Below, in pieces: positions 35,479-43,583 of a DNA stretch of 64,000 nucleotides. This DNA comes from Rhodoblastus sp963736175. GTDB lineage: Bacteria; Pseudomonadota; Alphaproteobacteria; Rhizobiales; Beijerinckiaceae. Each line of letters starts with the position of its first letter. Position 1 is the first letter of the stretch. The notes beneath the pieces are model-generated. The model was given only the letters and a program-made list of their open reading frames with translations. It did not search any database and had not been told where the DNA came from. The position numbers and the translations under genes are program-made. Location: the NCBI GenBank assembly GCA_963736175.1, contig CAVTNU010000005.1, positions 124,001-188,000 of the forward strand, in the 5' to 3' direction.

Positions 35479-35726
35479 GATGCCAGTCTTTCGGGTTTGA
35501 TCTCCGACAACGCCGCGGCGATGGCGGCGATCGTCGAAAAGGTCTTGCGGTTGAGCATGCGTTCGGGAAACTCCACGTCGAAATGTTCCTCCAGCGCCAG
35601 CATCAACTGCACGGAGCCGAATGACGTCAGACCGGCGGCGAACAAATCGGAATCATTTGACAGAGCGGCTACGCCGTCGCCCATGTTGGCGTGCTTGGCG
35701 AGAATTGAACGAATCTCTTGATCCAT
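35475..35726 (-). CDS. Acyl/aminoacyl carrier protein
   Basis: An 83-residue carrier protein. The phosphopantetheine attachment serine is S35 in DLFAAGLTSFGSVQLMLALE, the pattern seen in carrier proteins paired with amino acid:[CP] ligases. An AGGA box lies 11 nt upstream of ATG. It is the first gene of the leftward operon CP - dehydrogenase - ligase - DUF1839 - GH2, with an AT-rich region upstream that probably holds the promoter. A phosphopantetheinyl transferase gene is not in the window. Confidence 0.92.
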   Translation of the reverse strand: MDQEIRSILAKHANMGDGVAALSNDSDLFAAGLTSFGSVQLMLALEEHFDVEFPERMLNRKTFSTIAAIAAALSEIKPERLAS

Positions 35727-36092
35727 GAGTCGATCCTGAATGGCGTGATCTCTTTACTTCGGTACTGAATAGTTCGCTTTTTAGCAATATGAAGCGCAGC
35801 TTAAAAATTCACAAAATCAAATCAAGAAAAATTGTTAAATTAATTCATAAACGAAAAGTAAAAATTTTGCCAAAATACTGTTCTTATTGAAAAGATTCAA
35901 AACTTAGAAAATTAGGCATATTGATATCTTTTTCGATCCGAACGTCCGCGCGGCAAAAGCTGCAGCAGCCGATCATGCAAAAGGACGCCCCCGGTCGCGC
36001 TCGATGCGCGGGCGCGACGATAAAGCGACACGTGCGGCCGAGCGGCGAAACCTTTCAGGAACGGGGCATTCACGCTTACCACTGAGGCGTGT
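35727..36092. promoter_or_regulatory. AT-rich upstream region of the carrier-protein operon
   Basis: About 366 bp without a convincing gene. Roughly 35755-35935 is far more AT-rich than anything nearby, with many A/T runs (for example AAAAATTCACAAAATCAAAT). It lies between the carrier-protein gene and the 3' end of ohrR. Such DNA can hold promoters with UP elements or be bound by MucR/H-NS-like silencers, which often act on exopolysaccharide genes in this order. I could not pick a single promoter. Confidence 0.5.
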
Positions 36093-36599
36093 TCATTCGT
36101 CTTCGCGCCGGTCGCCATGCGCCGCCAGAAGGTTGTCGCGGACCGCGGCGACGTCCGCGCGCAGTCGCCGCAACCGATCGACCGACAGACCGGACGCCTC
36201 CACTACGCATTGCGGAATGGCTCGGGTTCTCTTCCGCAACTCGGCGCCTTTGGGGGTCAAGCGCACGCGGACCTGCCGCTCGTCGTCGCGATCACGGACG
36301 CGAGTCAGCAACCCCATGCCCTCCAGGCGCTTGAGCATCGGCGTCACCGTGCTCGATTCCAGGAAAAGCTTGTCGCAAAGCTCGCCGACCGTTTGATCGT
36401 CCGCGCCCCACAGCGCCGTCAGCACGAGATATTGCGGATAGGTCAGGTCGAGCGCGGCCAAGAACGGCTTGTAGAAGCGATTGAACGCATGGCCGGCGGC
36501 GTAAATGGCGAAACACAACAGGTCGTCGACGTCCAGATCGCCAAAACCCGCGTCGCTTACCTTTGGTTTGGTCGCCGGACGGACGGCGGAGGTCTTCAT
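36093..36599 (-). CDS. ohrR: MarR-family organic hydroperoxide regulator OhrR
   Basis: A 168-residue MarR-family repressor. The sensing cysteine is C29 in DDLLCFAIYAAGHAFNRFYK, the hallmark of OhrR, and the winged helix includes TVGELCDKLFLESSTVTPML and GLLTRVRDRDDERQVRVRLT. Peroxide oxidation of the Cys releases DNA. ATG 36599 with GGAG upstream is chosen over longer in-frame starts. Divergent from ohr, with palindromes between them. Confidence 0.92.
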   Translation of the reverse strand: MKTSAVRPATKPKVSDAGFGDLDVDDLLCFAIYAAGHAFNRFYKPFLAALDLTYPQYLVLTALWGADDQTVGELCDKLFLESSTVTPMLKRLEGMGLLTRVRDRDDERQVRVRLTPKGAELRKRTRAIPQCVVEASGLSVDRLRRLRADVAAVRDNLLAAHGDRREDE

Positions 36600-36664
36600 G
36601 GCGCGCTCCAAAACAATCGCGGTGACGATCACGGCCGACCGAGGGTCGGCGCGCGTCCAAAAAT

Positions 36665-36742
36665 ATATCGTTCACGATATAATCGCAAGCTATTGACTCC
36701 GGAGCGATGGCGGCGTATTTACATCGTGTGCGATTTAATCGC
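36665..36742. promoter_or_regulatory. Two inverted repeats in the ohrR-ohr promoter region
   Basis: Two palindromes lie in the 205-bp divergent region: ATATCG-N4-CGATAT (36665-36680) and GCGAT-TTA-ATCGC (36730-36742). Both contain CGAT half-sites, and they are 50 bp apart. They are plausible OhrR operators that control both directions. Confidence 0.55.
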
Positions 36743-36804
36743 GCAATATTGTTTATGCGGCCGACGCCCTAACGCCGGCGCCCAACATCCATCGGGAGCA
36801 GCCT

Positions 36805-37230
36805 ATGTCCGTAAATGTTCTCTATCGCACCTCCGCGCGCGCCACCGGCGGACGCGACGGCCGCGCCGCCACACTCGACGGCGCGCTCGACGTCACGCTC
36901 GTTACGCCGAAGGAACTCGGCGGCCCCGGCGGCGGCGGAGTCAACCCGGAGCAATTATTCGCCACCGGCTATGCGGCTTGTTTCCTTAGCGCCATGAAAT
37001 TCGTCGCTTCGCAAAGCGGCCCGAAGGTTCCCGCCGACGCGACGGTGACGTCGAGCGTTGGTATCGGACCGCGTTCGGAAGGCGGATTTGGCATCACCGT
37101 CGCGCTGGAGATCGCGCTGCCCGGCTTCAGCCGCGCCGACGCGGAACAGCTCGTCGCTAAAGCGCACGAGGTCTGTCCCTATTCCAACGCCACCCGCAAC
37201 AATGTCGACGTGAAGCTTTCGATCGTCTGA
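36805..37230 (+). CDS. ohr: Organic hydroperoxide resistance protein Ohr
   Basis: A 141-residue thiol peroxidase of the Ohr/OsmC family. It has both catalytic cysteines: C59 (GYAACFLSAMKFVA) and C124 (AHEVCPYSNATRNNVDV). It reduces organic hydroperoxides with lipoylated partners. It is divergent from ohrR, its likely repressor, and is followed by a strong hairpin terminator. Confidence 0.95.
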   Translation: MSVNVLYRTSARATGGRDGRAATLDGALDVTLVTPKELGGPGGGGVNPEQLFATGYAACFLSAMKFVASQSGPKVPADATVTSSVGIGPRSEGGFGITVALEIALPGFSRADAEQLVAKAHEVCPYSNATRNNVDVKLSIV

Positions 37231-37236
37231 AATATT

Positions 37237-37266
37237 CGCCCCGCGCCAGACGTGTGGCGCGGGGCG
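37237..37266 (+). terminator. Terminator-like hairpin after ohr
   Basis: A 12-bp perfect GC-rich stem (CGCCCCGCGCCA / TGGCGCGGGGCG) with a 6-nt loop, followed by ATTTGATT, starts 6 bp after the ohr stop codon. Confidence 0.7.
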
Positions 37267-37312
37267 ATTTGATTCCTTCGGTACGCGCCCGCCCTGGAGC
37301 AACCTGCTCTAG

Positions 37313-38604
37313 CAGGCTGCTGAAAAACCCCTTCCGTTTCAGCTTCGGTCGTGATTCCATCGCTTTGAGACAGGAGCGACGGAATGCGCGGGACGGACGA
37401 GGGATCAGGGCGGCTTTTCAGCTATGTCGATCTGGAGTCGCGCGTTCGGCGCGACCATCCGCTGCGCGTGATCCGCGAGATCGCCAACGCGGCGCTCGCG
37501 ACACTGGCTGCGGATTTTTCGGAGCTTTACTCCAGGACGGGCCGGCCTTCGGTCGCGCCTGAACGGTTGCTGCGGGCGATGCTGCTGCAAGCCTTTTATT
37601 CGGTGCGCTCCGAGCGGCAATTGATGGAGCGTCTCGACACCGATTTGCTGTTTCGCTGGTTCGTCGGCCTTGGCGTCGACGATCCCGTGTGGGACGCGAC
37701 GGTGTTTTCCAAGAACCGCGACCGCCTGCTCGACGGCGCGATAGCGGCTAAGTTTCTCGCCGCCGTCCTGGCGCAGCCTCGGGTCAAAAGGCTGATGTCG
37801 AGCGATCATTTTTCGGTCGACGGCACGCTGATCGAGGCTTGGGCTTCGATGAAGAGTTTCAAGCCCAAGGATGGCTCCGGCAACGAGCCGCCGCCCGATT
37901 CCGGCCGCAACGCCGAGGTGGATTTCAAGGGCGAGAAGCGCTCGAACGAGACCCATGCTTCGACCACCGATACGGAAGCCAGGCTTTATCGCAAGGGCGC
38001 CGGCATGGAGGCCAAGCTGGCTTTCCTCGGCCATGCGTTGATGGAGAACCGCGCCGGACTGATCGTCAACGCCTGCCTGACGCCAGCCGACGGACATGGC
38101 GAGCGCAACGCCGCGCTTGCGATGATCGAACCGCTCGCCAATCGCCCTGTTGGCATCACGCTTGGCGCCGACAAGGGTTATGACGTGCGCGTTTTCGTCA
38201 ACGAACTGCGCGCGATGAACGTGCGCCCGCATGTGACGCAGAACACCAACGGACGGCGCTCCGCAATCGATGGCCGCACCACGCGCCACCCCGGTTATGC
38301 GGTGAGCCAGCGCATCCGAAAACGCATCGAGGAAGCCTTCGGCTGGATGAAGACCGTCGCCGGCCAGCGCAAAACCAAGTTTCGGGGCGTCGAGCGGGTC
38401 GGCTGGTCGTTTGCCTTCGCCGCCGCAGCCTACAACCTCATCCGATTGCCGAAATTGATCGAAGAAAGGGCGGGGTAAGGGGGAAGTGGCGCCGCCAAAC
38501 GCTCGCCGACGCCGGATTCGGCAAAAAACAACGCTCAAATCGCCGACAAAAATCCGCGCCGGGCGATAGTAACCGACGAAATCGGGGCGTTTTTCAGCAT
38601 CCTG
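37313..38604 (+). mobile_element. IS5-family insertion sequence, complete
   Basis: A 1292-bp element bounded by near-perfect inverted repeats: the left end starts CAGGCTGCTGAAAAAC and the right end reads GTTTTTCAGCATCCTG. The element is flanked by a direct repeat CTAG (37309-37312 and 38605-38608), a target of the YTAR type used by the IS5 group. One intact DDE transposase gene is inside, so it looks recent. It inserted between ohr and the chemoreceptor gene; the right CTAG includes the TAG stop of the latter. Confidence 0.9.
37384..38478 (+). CDS. IS5-family transposase
   Basis: A 364-residue DDE transposase with an N-terminal DUF772 domain (GRPSVAPERLLRAMLLQAFY, then RWFVGLGVDDPVWDATVFSK). 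The catalytic acidic residues lie in HFSVDGTLIEAWAS, ITLGADKGYDVRVF and RKRIEEAFGWMKTVAGQRK. Full length and uninterrupted. Confidence 0.93.
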   Translation: MRGTDEGSGRLFSYVDLESRVRRDHPLRVIREIANAALATLAADFSELYSRTGRPSVAPERLLRAMLLQAFYSVRSERQLMERLDTDLLFRWFVGLGVDDPVWDATVFSKNRDRLLDGAIAAKFLAAVLAQPRVKRLMSSDHFSVDGTLIEAWASMKSFKPKDGSGNEPPPDSGRNAEVDFKGEKRSNETHASTTDTEARLYRKGAGMEAKLAFLGHALMENRAGLIVNACLTPADGHGERNAALAMIEPLANRPVGITLGADKGYDVRVFVNELRAMNVRPHVTQNTNGRRSAIDGRTTRHPGYAVSQRIRKRIEEAFGWMKTVAGQRKTKFRGVERVGWSFAFAAAAYNLIRLPKLIEERAG

Positions 38605-40305
38605 CTAGGCGGCGCGGACCGAATGCAGAAAGCGGTCGACTTCGGACCGCAGATCGGCGGCCTGTTTCGACAGATCTCGAACGCTGACCAGCATCTGGAT
38701 CGAAGCCGAAGAAGAGACTTGCGCCGAACTTTGCACTCCAGCAATATTATTGGCGACCTGCCGCGAATTGCTGGACGCCTCTTGAACATTGTGAGCGATT
38801 TCCTGCGTCGCGGCGCCCTGCTGTTCGACGGCGGTGGCGACGGCCGCTGAAAGCTCGCTGACTTCCTCGGTCGTTTTGACGATCGTCGAAATGTACTGGG
38901 CGGCGTTCTGCGTCGACGCCTGAACGCCCGCGATTTGCGCGCTGATCTCGGCCGTGGCTTTGGCGGTCTGCTCGGCGAGCGCCTTGACCTCCTGAGCGAC
39001 CACGGCGAACCCGCGCCCGGACTCGCCGGCGCGCGCCGCCTCGATGGTGGCGTTCAGCGCCAGCAGATTGGTCTGCCCGGCAATATCGGCGATCAGACTG
39101 ACAATGCCGCCGATCTTTTCGGCCGCGTCGGCCAACTCGCGCATTTGCGCGTCGGTCTTTTCCGCTTGCGCCGCCGCTTCGGATGCAATCTCGCGCGACT
39201 GCCTCACCTTGTCGGCTATTTCCTTGACCGAATAGGACAACTCCTCGGTGGCGGAGGCAACCGATCCGACATTGCCGGAAGCGGTCGCCGAGGCGACGGC
39301 GACGGTTTGCGCCTGAGCCGCGGTTTCAGCCGCAGCGTCGCTCAGGGCGTGCGCACTTTCCTGCAGTTCGTGCGTCGAACGCGAAACGGCGCCGACAATG
39401 ATGTTTATCGTTTGGTCGAAGGTGGCGGCGAGCGCGGCGGTCAATTTTCGCCGCTCGGCCTCGACCTCGGCGCGCGAGGCCTGGGCGTTTTGTTCCAGGT
39501 CGCGCGCCTTGAGCATATTGCGTTTGAAAACATCGAGAGCGCGAATCAGCGAGCCGATTTCATCGCGACGTTCGACGCCGGCGACGCTGACATTGAGGTC
39601 GCCGGCGGCCAAACGTTCAAGTGCGGCGGTGGCGCGGCCGACCGGCCGCACCAGTCCGACGATTAGACCTATGCTCGCCGCAACGCCGACGACAAGACCG
39701 AGAACAAGGCTGACGATCGTCGCAAACCGTCCTGCGTGGTATGTCGTCTCCGCTCGCACAGCCGCTTCCTTGCCGCCGCGCGCGTTGAATTCAAGCGCCT
39801 TGGTCAGAATATCCATCAACGCCCGCTGCGCCGCCAGATCGGAGCCATAGAACAGGTCGATCGCCTTATCGAGATTGCCCTTGCGTCCAACCTCCAAAGT
39901 CTGCGCCGACGACGCGCGGAAATTCGGCCAAAGCGTCGCAAAAGACTTCATCACCCCGTCGCCGTCAGCGTCGGGCGAGATGAAAGGTTTGAACGCCTCG
40001 AAGGCTTGCTCGACTTTGGCGCCAGCGGCCGCCACGGCGGCTTGCGCCTCGCCGATATTTTCCGGGTGCGCCGACAACGCCAGCAAGTAACCGCCCTCCT
40101 GAACGCGAAATTCAAGCACGGCGATTTTCAAATCGGCGATTTTCGCTGTCGAGGGAAGCCAATCGTCGCGAACTTGCGCCATGACGGCGTTGATGCTGGC
40201 CATACGGACGATCGCCAGAACGCCGACAGAAAAGAGCGCCAACATCAATGCTGCGAATGCAAGAAGAATTTTCGTTCGGACACTCAGATCGCGCCAAAAA
40301 CCCAT
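38605..40305 (-). CDS. Methyl-accepting chemotaxis protein
   Basis: A 566-residue chemoreceptor. Helix 1 (KILLAFAALMLALFSVGVLA) is followed by a periplasmic four-helix sensor (about residues 35-185), helix 2 (FATIVSLVLGLVVGVAASIG), HAMP, and a long signalling domain. The tip has IADIAGQTNLLALNATIEAA and RAGESGRGFAVVAQEVKALA. ATG 40305 has AGGGAT upstream. The stop codon TAG is part of the CTAG target duplication of the IS5 element, so the IS landed exactly at the gene end without truncating it. The ligand is unknown. Confidence 0.93.
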   Translation of the reverse strand: MGFWRDLSVRTKILLAFAALMLALFSVGVLAIVRMASINAVMAQVRDDWLPSTAKIADLKIAVLEFRVQEGGYLLALSAHPENIGEAQAAVAAAGAKVEQAFEAFKPFISPDADGDGVMKSFATLWPNFRASSAQTLEVGRKGNLDKAIDLFYGSDLAAQRALMDILTKALEFNARGGKEAAVRAETTYHAGRFATIVSLVLGLVVGVAASIGLIVGLVRPVGRATAALERLAAGDLNVSVAGVERRDEIGSLIRALDVFKRNMLKARDLEQNAQASRAEVEAERRKLTAALAATFDQTINIIVGAVSRSTHELQESAHALSDAAAETAAQAQTVAVASATASGNVGSVASATEELSYSVKEIADKVRQSREIASEAAAQAEKTDAQMRELADAAEKIGGIVSLIADIAGQTNLLALNATIEAARAGESGRGFAVVAQEVKALAEQTAKATAEISAQIAGVQASTQNAAQYISTIVKTTEEVSELSAAVATAVEQQGAATQEIAHNVQEASSNSRQVANNIAGVQSSAQVSSSASIQMLVSVRDLSKQAADLRSEVDRFLHSVRAA

Positions 40306-40794
40306 GATCGATCCCTGTACAAAGTTCTCGCCAAAGCAGCGCAAGCCGGCGATTTGAGCCAAGAATTGCGGCGAACCCGATTCTGCCGGCGGCCGGAGCG
40401 CCGCCAAGTTGACGCAACGTTCGTGAAGTTGAAAAGGTAGATAACAACGCTGGCTTTCGCGAAACTGATCAGTCGACGCAAAGTATTAAATTGACAGTTT
40501 TGTGACGGTTTTAATTACCGCGTAAAGATATCGCCGAATTTTCTTGGCGCCCGGATGACTTCGTCGAGAGGCCGAAACGCCGGCAAAATTCTCCAGTCCT
40601 TTGCGAATCTTCAGGCGTTCCGAAAATCCCTCGACGACGAGGCGCGCCCGGGGCTCGCGCGACAATCGGTCGGCGAGTTCCACAACAGGTCGACGCCGCG
40701 CCAGCGCGGCCCGCAGCGCCTATTCATCCAACGATCTTGCAAACTCTTTCGAGAACGCCGCCGCGTTTTTGCGACAAATTTTCTTGGCGAGGGC
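40306..40794. other. Gene-free stretch upstream of the chemoreceptor gene
   Basis: 489 bp between the chemoreceptor start and the stop of the small XRE gene. Open frames across it are short, arginine-rich and unlike known proteins. The AT-richer portion around 40480-40560 may hold the chemoreceptor promoter. Nothing else is recognisable. Confidence 0.4.
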
Positions 40795-41061
40795 TTACGG
40801 CTGCGAACCGGCGCGCGGCAGTTTCAGCCTTACGCCCCGCCCGCCGGCGCGACTCTCGACATTGTCGCCGAGAAGTTCGACGCCGGCTCTATCCAGCGCC
40901 TCGACAACCTTGGTGAGCGTATCAACGACGCCCCGCACATTGCCTTCGCTTGCTTCCATACGCTGAATGGTCGGAAGCGAAACGCCTGACATCGCCGCCA
41001 ACTGACGTTGATCGATCCCGAGCAATGCGCGGGCTGCTCGCAATTGCACGGCGCTGATCAA
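40795..41061 (-). CDS. Small XRE-type helix-turn-helix protein
   Basis: An 88-residue DNA-binding protein with a Cro/C1-type HTH: LRAARALLGIDQRQLAAMSG then VSLPTIQRMEASEG. The C-terminal VDTLTKVVEALDRAGVELLG and GGRGVRLKLP are common in single-domain regulators in this group of bacteria. An AAGGAG box lies about 10 nt upstream of the apparent TTG start. The target is unknown; it is not in an obvious toxin-antitoxin pair. Confidence 0.82.
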   Translation of the reverse strand: MISAVQLRAARALLGIDQRQLAAMSGVSLPTIQRMEASEGNVRGVVDTLTKVVEALDRAGVELLGDNVESRAGGRGVRLKLPRAGSQP

Positions 41062-41573
41062 GACGTAACCACTCCTTCGCTCACAGCCGCCTTAAGCGAC
41101 GTCTGGCCTTGCGGCAAAAACGGCAAAGCGAATCCGCCGCTCATCGACTTTGGCCCGTCCGCGTCAAGGATCGCCTGACATCGCCGCAAGGGATCGCGCC
41201 GCACCGCGCCAGAACCGCCTTACAAAGGCGCGGAAGGGATCCTCCCTCGGCGCTTTCCCGCCCGATTCGATCAGCAAAGTCGGTTTGCGACAGAAAATTG
41301 CACATTTAAAAATTCTATCATATTGACCGTCGAAATATAGGGAGTAAATTGAAACAGTTGATGATTCAACATCAATATTAATGGATAATATATGAATGTC
41401 GATACGCAAGGCGAACTCCTGTGCGTTCGCGGGCTTTGGTTCCTGGACCGAACGGCCGAAAGACCGAAACGGTATGTGGGAATGAATCCGGCAAGCGAAG
41501 GATTTGACGACCGCGGCGCGAACGAAGCGCGTGCGGCCGGCATTCGCCTCGTGCTGCAACGTGGCCGCTGTTG
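41062..41573. promoter_or_regulatory. Upstream region of the hyf operon with an inverted repeat
   Basis: About 510 bp between the XRE gene and hyfB. The stretch 41285-41400 is AT-rich and has an inverted repeat TTGATG-N6-CATCAA at 41358-41375, 17 bp upstream of a 60-codon frame that ends on the hyfB start. The repeat has FNR-like half-sites (TTGAT/ATCAA) but with an 8-nt instead of 4-nt spacer. A promoter for the hyf genes is likely here. Confidence 0.5.
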
Positions 41574-41574
41574 A
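41392..41574 (+). CDS. Possible 60-residue leader protein coupled to hyfB
   Basis: A short frame starting MNVDTQGELLCVRGLWFLDR right after the AT-rich promoter-like DNA, with GGA 6 nt upstream. Its TGA stop overlaps the hyfB ATG (TGATG), and hyfB has no ribosome-binding site of its own, so translation of hyfB may depend on this frame. No homologue is recognised and the frame could be chance. Confidence 0.35.
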   Translation: MNVDTQGELLCVRGLWFLDRTAERPKRYVGMNPASEGFDDRGANEARAAGIRLVLQRGRC

Positions 41575-43583
41575 TGTCGGCGGTCGGGTTCCTGATCGGC
41601 GACGCGGCCCTGCTTGTTTTGGCGCTCGCGGCGATCGCGCCAGGCCGCTGGCGCGCCGGCTCTATCTTCATATACGGCGGTGCGCTCTTCATCTCGCTCG
41701 TGTTGTTCGCCGCGGCGACAGCGCGTTTATTGTGGGAGACGCCGCCGACTGCGCTGACGCTGCCAATCGGCCTGCCCTGGCTGGGCGCGAATTTCCGGAT
41801 CGACGTCTTGGCGGCTTTTTTTCTGGCGGTCGTCAATCTCGGCGGCGCGATCGCCAGCCTCAACGGGCTCGGTTATGGCCAGCATGAGCGCGAACCCATC
41901 CGCGTGCTGCCGTTCTTTCCGGCTTTCCTCGCCGGCATGAACTTGGTTCTCGCGGCGGACGACGCGTTCACGTTTTTGTTGTCATGGGAGTTCATGTCGC
42001 TGGCGTCATGGGCGCTGGTGCTAGCGCATCATCAGGAGCGAGAAAATATCCGCGCCGGGCTCGTCTACATCGTCATGGCGAGCCTTGGCACGTTCGCTCT
42101 GCTGCTCGCCTTCGGCATGCTGGCCGGGCCTGAAGGCGGCTACGCGTTCGACGCCATTCGCGCCCGTGCGACAGCGCCTTCGATGGCGGCGCTGATACTG
42201 GCGCTGGCCATTTTTGGCGCCGGATCGAAAGCGGGTCTTGTTCCCCTGCACGTATGGCTCCCGCTCGCCCATCCGGCGGCGCCAAGCCATGTCTCGGCCC
42301 TGATGAGCGGCGTCATGACCAAGGTCGCGGTCTATGCGTTCATTCGGATCGTCTTTGACTTACTCGGTCCGGCGGCGTGGTGGTGGGGCATTCCGTTGCT
42401 CGCCACTGGCGCGACGACGGCGGTCCTTGGCGTGCTCTACGCCTTGATGCAGACCGACCTGAAACGCGTCCTCGCCTACAGCACGATCGAAAATATCGGC
42501 CTGATCTTTGTCGCCCTGGGCCTTTCGCTTGCGTTCAAAACCAGCGGGTTTGCCGCCGCCTCAGCGCTCGCCATGACGGCGGCGCTTTTCCATGTGCTGA
42601 ATCATTCGCTGTTCAAAAGTCTGCTTTTCTTCGGCGCCGGCGCCGTGCTGACATCGACCGGCGAACGCGATATGGGAAAATTGGGCGGATTGTTGAACCG
42701 CATGCCGGCGACCGGCCTGTTCGTGCTGATCGGATGCGCGGCGATATCGGCTCTGCCGCCGTTGAACGGCTTCGTTTCCGAATGGCTTGTCTTTCAGGCT
42801 ATCCTGCTCAGCCCCGCGCTCCCGGCTTGGACTCTGAAATTGATGATTCCGGCGATCGGCGCCATGTTGGCCCTGGCGGCGGCGTTGGCGGGCGCGTGTT
42901 TTGTGCGCGCCTTCGGCATCACTTTTCTCGGCCGCCCACGCAGCGCCGCCGCGCAAGACGCCGTCGACGTCGACCGGTTCTCTCTGGCTTCGATGGGCTT
43001 GCTCGCCGGTCTCTGCCTGCTGGCCGGCATTTTTCCCGGCGCCGTGATCGACTCGCTCGCGCCGATCGTGCGCAACCTGATCGGCGTCAACATGACTTCC
43101 CAGGCGGCTATCGCCTGGCTTTCCATCGTGCCCATCGCCGAAAGCCGAAGCTCGTATAACGGCCTTCTCGTTTTTCTGTTCATCGTCGCCTCGTCGTTGC
43201 TGGCGGCTTCCATCATTCACAGGTTGGCTTCCGAGGCGATCCGCAGGGCGCCGGCGTGGGACTGCGGATTTCCCGACGCCAACCCCGCCACGCAATATTC
43301 GGCCGAAAGCTTCGCCCAGCCAATACGGCGGGTGTTCGGCGGTTTTGCATTTCGCGCGCGCGAACTGGTCGAAATGCCGTCGCCCGGCGATATGCGCCCC
43401 GCCCGTTTCGAGGTTTTGTTGCACGACATTGTCTGGGAGGTATTTTACAAGCCTGTCATCGACGCGGTCACCTATCTGGCCGATCGCCTGAACCGCTTGC
43501 AGTTCCTCACCATTCGGCAATATCTCAGCCTTGTCTTCGCGGCCTTGGTCTTCCTTCTGTTGGTTCTTGTGTCATGGACCTGA
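41574..43583 (+). CDS. hyfB: Hydrogenase-4-like antiporter subunit HyfB (NuoL/HycC family)
   Basis: A 669-residue membrane protein with about 16 helices of the proton-translocating antiporter family: FTFLLSWEFMSLASWALVLA, then LVPLHVWLPLAHPAAPSHVS with conserved Lys/His, and VLAYSTIENIGLIFVALGLS. It is the first of six genes hyfB-C-E-F-G-I and overlaps hyfC by 10 bp. In Hyf/Hyc/Ehr complexes it forms one of the proton channels. A DabB-type role is disfavoured because no DabA-like gene is present and the other Hyf subunits follow. Confidence 0.9.
   Translation: MSAVGFLIGDAALLVLALAAIAPGRWRAGSIFIYGGALFISLVLFAAATARLLWETPPTALTLPIGLPWLGANFRIDVLAAFFLAVVNLGGAIASLNGLGYGQHEREPIRVLPFFPAFLAGMNLVLAADDAFTFLLSWEFMSLASWALVLAHHQERENIRAGLVYIVMASLGTFALLLAFGMLAGPEGGYAFDAIRARATAPSMAALILALAIFGAGSKAGLVPLHVWLPLAHPAAPSHVSALMSGVMTKVAVYAFIRIVFDLLGPAAWWWGIPLLATGATTAVLGVLYALMQTDLKRVLAYSTIENIGLIFVALGLSLAFKTSGFAAASALAMTAALFHVLNHSLFKSLLFFGAGAVLTSTGERDMGKLGGLLNRMPATGLFVLIGCAAISALPPLNGFVSEWLVFQAILLSPALPAWTLKLMIPAIGAMLALAAALAGACFVRAFGITFLGRPRSAAAQDAVDVDRFSLASMGLLAGLCLLAGIFPGAVIDSLAPIVRNLIGVNMTSQAAIAWLSIVPIAESRSSYNGLLVFLFIVASSLLAASIIHRLASEAIRRAPAWDCGFPDANPATQYSAESFAQPIRRVFGGFAFRARELVEMPSPGDMRPARFEVLLHDIVWEVFYKPVIDAVTYLADRLNRLQFLTIRQYLSLVFAALVFLLLVLVSWT

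Noticed and set aside
35912..36118. 68-codon minus-strand frame between ohrR and the carrier-protein operon
   Set aside because: It overlaps the end of ohrR, has no ribosome-binding site or recognisable motif, and runs into AT-rich non-coding DNA.
41358..41375. Canonical FNR/Anr box upstream of hyf
   Set aside because: The half-sites TTGAT and ATCAA are separated by 8 nt instead of 4, so it is described only as an inverted repeat.
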